Shown here piece by piece: positions 59,980-64,000 of a DNA stretch of 64,000 bases. Every line of letters starts with the position of its first letter. The stretch's first letter is position 1. The stretch comes from Candidatus Raymondbacteria bacterium RIFOXYA2_FULL_49_16. Lineage in GTDB: Bacteria > Fibrobacterota > OXYB2-FULL-49-7 > XYB2-FULL-49-35. The notes below the pieces were generated by a model. That model worked only from the letters and a program-made list of their open reading frames with translations, was not told the DNA's origin and searched no databases. Location of the stretch: contig MFYT01000054.1 of assembly GCA_001789205.1 (NCBI GenBank), positions 8,139 to 72,138 on the forward strand, written 5' to 3'. The translations under genes and the position numbers were made by a program.

Positions 59980-59995
59980 CTGGTACGGATTTAGC
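59980..59995 (+). promoter_or_regulatory. Candidate sigma-54 (-24/-12) promoter
   Basis: CTGGTACGGATTTAGC with GG at 59982-59983 and GC at 59994-59995, ten bases between, as in the consensus TTGGCACG-N4-TTGC. Two consensus positions differ (C to T, T to A). It is followed 45 bp later by the VIT/vWA ATG. Inference from sequence only. Confidence 0.55.
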
Positions 59996-60039
59996 TTTTA
60001 TTAAATCTGATCGTAAACCCATGTTTTTTTGGAGGAACT

Positions 60040-62142
60040 ATGAAGAAGTCAATTATTTCCGCGCTACTAGTGCTTATCTGTGCGCATCTTGGTTTTTCGC
60101 TTGGCGCGCTCTATGGCAGGCGGGCGCTTACCAATAATACGTCCAAGGCGCTGTGGCTCAAACAGTACGACGCGGACTTGACCATCACTGACCAGATTGC
60201 CATAACGCATGTTGACCAGATTTTCAAGAATGAGGACAACTACCGCAAAGAAGGCGTTTTTATTTTTCCGCTTCCGGAAAACGCCGTGGTCACAGAACTC
60301 GCGCTCTGGATAAACGGGCAGCGGGTTATTGGTGAGATTAAGGAGAGCCAGACTGCGCGCAACCAGTATGACAGCATTGTGCGGAGACGGGTCGATCCCG
60401 CGCTGCTCGAATATATGGGTGGCAATGTGTTCAAGCTCTCGGTCTTTCCTATTGAGCCAGTAGGCAATTCCATGAGCGAACGCCGCATTGAGATCACGTA
60501 CGCCGAGCTCCTTCCCTGCGAGGCCAACGTGGTTCCATACAGGTTTTTTATGAAAACAGTCAATCTTTCGGCAAAACCGCTTGAGCGTGCTTCGTTTATT
60601 TTCTCGCTCTCATCGCAGCGCAGGGTACTCTCCCTCACTTCACCTTCACACAACGCGGTACAGGGCCTTGTCATCAACCGGATCGACGCGTTTCATTGCG
60701 CGGGCGCCTATGGAGAGGAAAACGCGCATTCTGAAAAAGACCTGTTGCTCAATTTTGAACTGGAAAACGACGCGTATCTCATGAACTATCTTACCTATAC
60801 GCCCAATCCGGATACGGGCATGTTTTTCGATTCCCTGGGCGACAATTCCTATTTTCTCCTTTGGGTCAACCCCCCCGACAGCATTGCCGAGTCCCAGGTG
60901 CTGCCCAAAAACGTGGTTTTTGTGGCCGACGTGTCGAGTTCCATGGCAGGCACGCGCATTGAACAGCTGCGTGCGTCGCTCAATGCCATGGTCGACATGC
61001 TTAATCCAGAGGACCGGTTCAATATCATCCCCTTTGCCACCAGCCCCATGCCTTTTAAAACAAATCTGGCCGCGGTAAGCGCCAGCGCCAAGGCAGAGGC
61101 GCACGCATTCATCAATCAGCTGGGCGAAGGCGGACTCACCAATATGGAGGATGCGCTTGTCTCAGCGCTTGCGCAGTCGTTCGATTCGACCGCTGTCAAT
61201 GCAGTTATTTTTCTCACCGACGGCGTGCCCACGTGGCCTGCGGGATCGACCGCTGACCGCATTGCCGCAAAGGTCGACAGCGCGAACATCAAGGACATCA
61301 CGGTCCATACCTTTGGCATTGGCACGGACGTTGAAGAGGGCTTTTTGAAAAAGCTGGCCCGGGACAACAAAGGGCTGTGCGCGCACATTCTGGCCAAAGA
61401 CAGCATTGACCAGATCATGCGCGCTTTCATGCAGAAGATATCGTATCCGCTTATTTCCAACCTCTCACTCTCGTACAATGGCCTAAATGTATATGATATT
61501 TTCCCCCGTACCCTGCCCAACCTCTATTGGGGATCGCAGCTCACGGTACTGGGGCGTTACAGAAACAGCGGCACATTCCCCCTCCAGCTTAATGGCATGC
61601 TCAAAAACAGGGGATTTTCCCTTTCCCAGAGCCTGGCTTTTCCCGCATCCGCAAATAAACATCCTTTTGTACCGCGCATGTGGGCCTCGGCCAAGATCGA
61701 CTTTTTACTCGACGATATCGCCATATACGGCGAGCTCTCAGAACTTGTCAATGAAGTGCTGCACCTTGGCCTGAAATATTCCATCATAACCCCGTATACG
61801 TCAATGCTCGTGATTGAGCCAACGAATGTAGCGGAGGACAAGACCGCGCCATTAGCGTCACGGATGACGTTGTGTAGTTCGCCCAATCCTTTTAATCCCG
61901 CGACCACGGTCAAATGGTCTGTGCCCCGCCGGGAGCGTCCTGTGCGCATGGTACTCCGGATCTACGACGTACGCGGCCAGCTGATCAAGACCATGGCGGA
62001 TGAATTCACCATGGGCGGCTCGTTTATCGCCCAGTGGGACGGAAAGGACGCGATGGGCAGGCAAATGAGTTCGGGTTTTTATTTCGCCGTGCTCGAGGCA
62101 GGCGCACAGCGGCTCATGATAAAGATGCATCTGGTGAAGTGA
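60040..62142 (+). CDS. Secreted VIT/vWA-domain protein with FlgD/T9SS-like tail
   Basis: 700 residues. Signal peptide (MKKSIISALLVLICAHLGFSLG). A VIT domain (about 30-170: ADLTITDQIAITHVDQIFKNEDNYRKEGVFIFPLPENAVV) is followed by a von Willebrand A domain (about 285-470) with intact MIDAS (DVSSSMAG; LTDGVP). A linker (about 470-600) leads to a C-terminal FlgD-like beta-sandwich (CSSPNPFNPATTVKWSVP..., ending FYFAVLEAGAQRLMIKMHLVK), typical of T9SS-type or surface-sorted proteins. SD GGAGG before the ATG. Presumably a surface adhesin or protein-binding protein. Confidence 0.9.
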   Translation: MKKSIISALLVLICAHLGFSLGALYGRRALTNNTSKALWLKQYDADLTITDQIAITHVDQIFKNEDNYRKEGVFIFPLPENAVVTELALWINGQRVIGEIKESQTARNQYDSIVRRRVDPALLEYMGGNVFKLSVFPIEPVGNSMSERRIEITYAELLPCEANVVPYRFFMKTVNLSAKPLERASFIFSLSSQRRVLSLTSPSHNAVQGLVINRIDAFHCAGAYGEENAHSEKDLLLNFELENDAYLMNYLTYTPNPDTGMFFDSLGDNSYFLLWVNPPDSIAESQVLPKNVVFVADVSSSMAGTRIEQLRASLNAMVDMLNPEDRFNIIPFATSPMPFKTNLAAVSASAKAEAHAFINQLGEGGLTNMEDALVSALAQSFDSTAVNAVIFLTDGVPTWPAGSTADRIAAKVDSANIKDITVHTFGIGTDVEEGFLKKLARDNKGLCAHILAKDSIDQIMRAFMQKISYPLISNLSLSYNGLNVYDIFPRTLPNLYWGSQLTVLGRYRNSGTFPLQLNGMLKNRGFSLSQSLAFPASANKHPFVPRMWASAKIDFLLDDIAIYGELSELVNEVLHLGLKYSIITPYTSMLVIEPTNVAEDKTAPLASRMTLCSSPNPFNPATTVKWSVPRRERPVRMVLRIYDVRGQLIKTMADEFTMGGSFIAQWDGKDAMGRQMSSGFYFAVLEAGAQRLMIKMHLVK

Positions 62143-62322
62143 CCCGTAACAGGACCTATGAATTATACCGGGATAATTTTCCGCAAGGTAGTATTCAGGA
62201 TCGTGCTCCTTGAAGAATCCCTCAGTCCAGTGTCCGGAAGGGTGTTCGTGTGCGTGAAGACGTTTTGCATTGGGATGAATTAATATAATCGACAGCTTTT
62301 AAATTATGTATTTTATTAGCGC

Positions 62323-63168
62323 ATGCCCCATTCTGAATTTCAGACAACAGCGTCTGACGGCCTATCGCTCTTTGGCCGTGTATGGAAGCCCGAAGGAGAG
62401 AGTTCCTCTGTCCTGTGCCTGGTCCACGGGCTCGGTATTCATAGCGGTCTGTACCACCGTTTCGCGGCCACGCTCAACGAAGCGGGTATTGCCGTGGTGG
62501 CGCTCGATATCCGGGGCTTTGGCAAGTCGGGCGGCAAGCGCGGCCACACACCCTCATACGATATTCTCATGAACGACATTTCCCTGCTCATTACCACTGC
62601 GCAGGAGCGGTTTTCACAACTGCCGCTTTTTCTCTTTGGCCTGAGCCTGGGCGGCAATCTTGTCATAAACTACGCCTTGCGGCGTAAACCGCAGATAGCC
62701 GGGGTCATTTCTTTTTGCCCTGCGCTCAAGCTGGCTTTTGATCCACCTGCATGGAAGATGGTGCTTGCCAGGATATTCAACCACATTGCTCCTTCCATTA
62801 CCATGGACAATGAAATTGACGTCAACGATGTTACGCGCAACAAGGAGATGGTTGAAGAGATAAAAAAAGATCCTCTGGTACATACGCGCATAAGTCCGGC
62901 ACTCTTTTCCGGTTTTTACAATGCTGGTTTTTGGGCGCTGGACCATGCGGCCGAACTTTCACTTCCCATGCTGCTTATGCATGGCGATGCTGATAAACTC
63001 ACCTCATATAAAGCAAGCCAGGAGTTTTCAGACAAAGCGGGTGCGCTCTGCACCTGCCGGATCTGGCCCGGGTTTTACCACGAAATACACAACGATCCGG
63101 GCAGAGATGCTGTTATGGCAGAGCTGATCGAATGGCTGCAATCCCGCATGGGGTCACGAGCGCATTAA
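62323..63168 (+). CDS. Alpha/beta hydrolase, monoacylglycerol lipase-like
   Basis: 281 residues. Oxyanion loop LVHGLGIHSG, nucleophile elbow GLSLGG, VVALDIRGFGKSGGKRG (the GRG-containing lid block of MGL-like enzymes), acid residue in MHGDADKLT and His in FYHEIHND. Cytoplasmic; probably hydrolyses acylglycerols or lysophospholipids. No strong Shine-Dalgarno seen before the ATG. It runs convergent with the EamA gene and their 3' ends overlap by 15 bp. Confidence 0.92.
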   Translation: MPHSEFQTTASDGLSLFGRVWKPEGESSSVLCLVHGLGIHSGLYHRFAATLNEAGIAVVALDIRGFGKSGGKRGHTPSYDILMNDISLLITTAQERFSQLPLFLFGLSLGGNLVINYALRRKPQIAGVISFCPALKLAFDPPAWKMVLARIFNHIAPSITMDNEIDVNDVTRNKEMVEEIKKDPLVHTRISPALFSGFYNAGFWALDHAAELSLPMLLMHGDADKLTSYKASQEFSDKAGALCTCRIWPGFYHEIHNDPGRDAVMAELIEWLQSRMGSRAH

Positions 63169-63897
63169 TCCTGTGAGCCGGTGGCCATAGAAGGTGAGCG
63201 CAAGGGCGCCGCAAATCAGCGCCAGCGCAGGAACAAGAAAAGGCGCCGGCGTCTCCCCACCAAATACCAATCCTAAAAACAGAGCAATGGGCGGATTTAC
63301 AAACGCATAGGTTACCACGCGGTTGTTGGGCTCTGTTTTGAGCAGATAGCCATAAGCCACCAAGGCGAGTGTGCCGAAGACAATCAGATACACCAGCGCA
63401 ATCAGGGATCCTGAAGTCCAGTTCGATGGATGGATGTCGTTTACAGGCGTTACCAGGGGTATCATGAGCAACGCTACAATGCCCGAGGAGATAAGCTGTA
63501 TTGCGGAGTTCATAAAAGGATCGGTCGGCTGTGGTGCATGTTTTGATAGAGAGGTCCCCAGGGCCCACAGCGCCGATCCGAGAAGCACAAAAAGAGCATG
63601 TCCAGAAATATTGGGAACAATGCCTTTCCCTGTGTTCAACAGCATGCCAATGCCAACAAATCCCAAGATAATAGCTGCAAGCGCATGTACCCGTACGGGT
63701 TTTTTGAACAGCACGCGGTCGTAAATGAGCACCAGGAGCGGGATTGAGGTTACAATGAGCGCGGCCATATAGCTGTCAACCTTGCGCACGGCAATGGTCA
63801 CACAGCCATTCCCGCCAATGAGCAGTAGAAAACCAATGGCCATGGATGCCAGAACGGCCCTTGGCGTCAGGTCTTGTCCGGATTTTTTAAACAGCAT
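63154..63897 (-). CDS. EamA/DMT-family transporter, N-terminally short
   Basis: 247 residues and about eight membrane helices; the family normally has ten (about 290 residues). VTSIPLLVLIYDRVLFKKP, ALWALGTSLSKHAPQP, LIALVYLIVFGTLALVAYGYLLK and YAFVNPPIALFLGLVFGGE match EamA repeats. The in-frame sequence upstream of the ATG adds TLGGAVLLAFV, which looks like the end of the missing helix, then CHVCRIYS... and a TAA near 63985. So the usual first one or two helices are absent, and a true intact start is not visible. It may be a 5'-truncated remnant or use an alternative start. Confidence 0.75.
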   Translation of the reverse strand: MLFKKSGQDLTPRAVLASMAIGFLLLIGGNGCVTIAVRKVDSYMAALIVTSIPLLVLIYDRVLFKKPVRVHALAAIILGFVGIGMLLNTGKGIVPNISGHALFVLLGSALWALGTSLSKHAPQPTDPFMNSAIQLISSGIVALLMIPLVTPVNDIHPSNWTSGSLIALVYLIVFGTLALVAYGYLLKTEPNNRVVTYAFVNPPIALFLGLVFGGETPAPFLVPALALICGALALTFYGHRLTGLMRS

Positions 63898-64000
63898 GAC
63901 AAACGCCAGCAGGACTGCGCCGCCTAGCGTGAGTTTACTATAAATTCTACAGACATGGCACTCAATTGGTTGTACTACAAGGGGTTACGGATTCACTCAG

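Noticed and set aside
1-64000. tRNA, rRNA or tmRNA genes
   Set aside because: No convincing tRNA T-arm word (GGTTCGAATCC-like) in a cloverleaf context and no rRNA stretch were found on reading; a covariance-model scan would be needed to be sure.

Overview
This window is a bacterial chromosome segment that appears to contain the replication origin neighbourhood, followed by a long carbohydrate-degradation region. Reasons: parB, parA, rsmG, mnmG and dnaA run leftward, and rpmH, rnpA, yidD and yidC run rightward. A perfect 16-bp palindromic parS site sits between mnmG and dnaA, and a second near-perfect copy lies about 5.5 kb away inside purU. The organism is Gram-negative in character: many lipobox lipoproteins, a DegP-type protease, bactofilin, an alpha-2-macroglobulin with a thioester motif, and a FlgD-like C-terminal segment on a secreted protein. 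Many glycoside hydrolases, the DUF3332 lipoprotein and the FlgD/T9SS-like tail point loosely to the FCB/Fibrobacterota side of the tree. That placement is inference, since no rRNA or tRNA gene was seen.

Layout. 1-1.7 kb: 3' part of recQ and a small unknown gene. 1.7-10.4 kb: one leftward, tightly packed run: mnmG, rsmG, parA, parB, M23 peptidase, bactofilin, DegP-like protease, a glycosidase and a small exported protein. It links tRNA/rRNA modification, chromosome segregation and cell shape. 10.4-12 kb: AT-rich candidate oriC and dnaA. 12-14.4 kb: rpmH-rnpA-yidD-yidC. 14.5-22 kb: leftward metabolic genes (sugar kinase, purU, cysteine synthase, beta-CASP nuclease, RRM protein, flavoprotein, glycerol kinase). 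22-33.5 kb: leftward sugar-catabolic cluster (GH42-like and GH38 glycosidases, two PfkB kinases, sulfatase, D-lyxose isomerase, YhcH-like protein and two small CBM48 proteins). The likely chemistry is release of mannose or related sugars, isomerisation to a ketose and phosphorylation.

33.5-40.6 kb: mixed region with a GIY-YIG protein, a CorA-like channel, a grpB remnant, a UroD-like protein, citrate synthase, a 200-bp MITE-like element and a GH36-like glycosidase. 40.8-52.8 kb: four rightward genes for secreted proteins (alpha-2-macroglobulin, HEAT/FG-GAP lipoprotein, SGNH hydrolase, sialate O-acetylesterase). 52.9-55.7 kb: a patch of decayed genes: truncated 5TM sensor, HigBA-like pair with a frameshifted toxin, broken tyrosine recombinase. 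55.7-64 kb: lipoprotein, second UroD-like protein, ArfB, a transglutaminase-like exported protein, a VIT/vWA surface protein behind a candidate sigma-54 promoter, an alpha/beta hydrolase and an N-terminally short EamA transporter.

The most interesting non-coding signals are (i) five hairpins that share a 14-nt loop (TTCGACTTCGCTCA-like) while their stems differ, (ii) three tandem 63-65 bp hairpin units, (iii) the 200-bp element with 16-bp terminal inverted repeats, and (iv) two identical-architecture palindromes 42 bp apart upstream of a sigma-54-like promoter.
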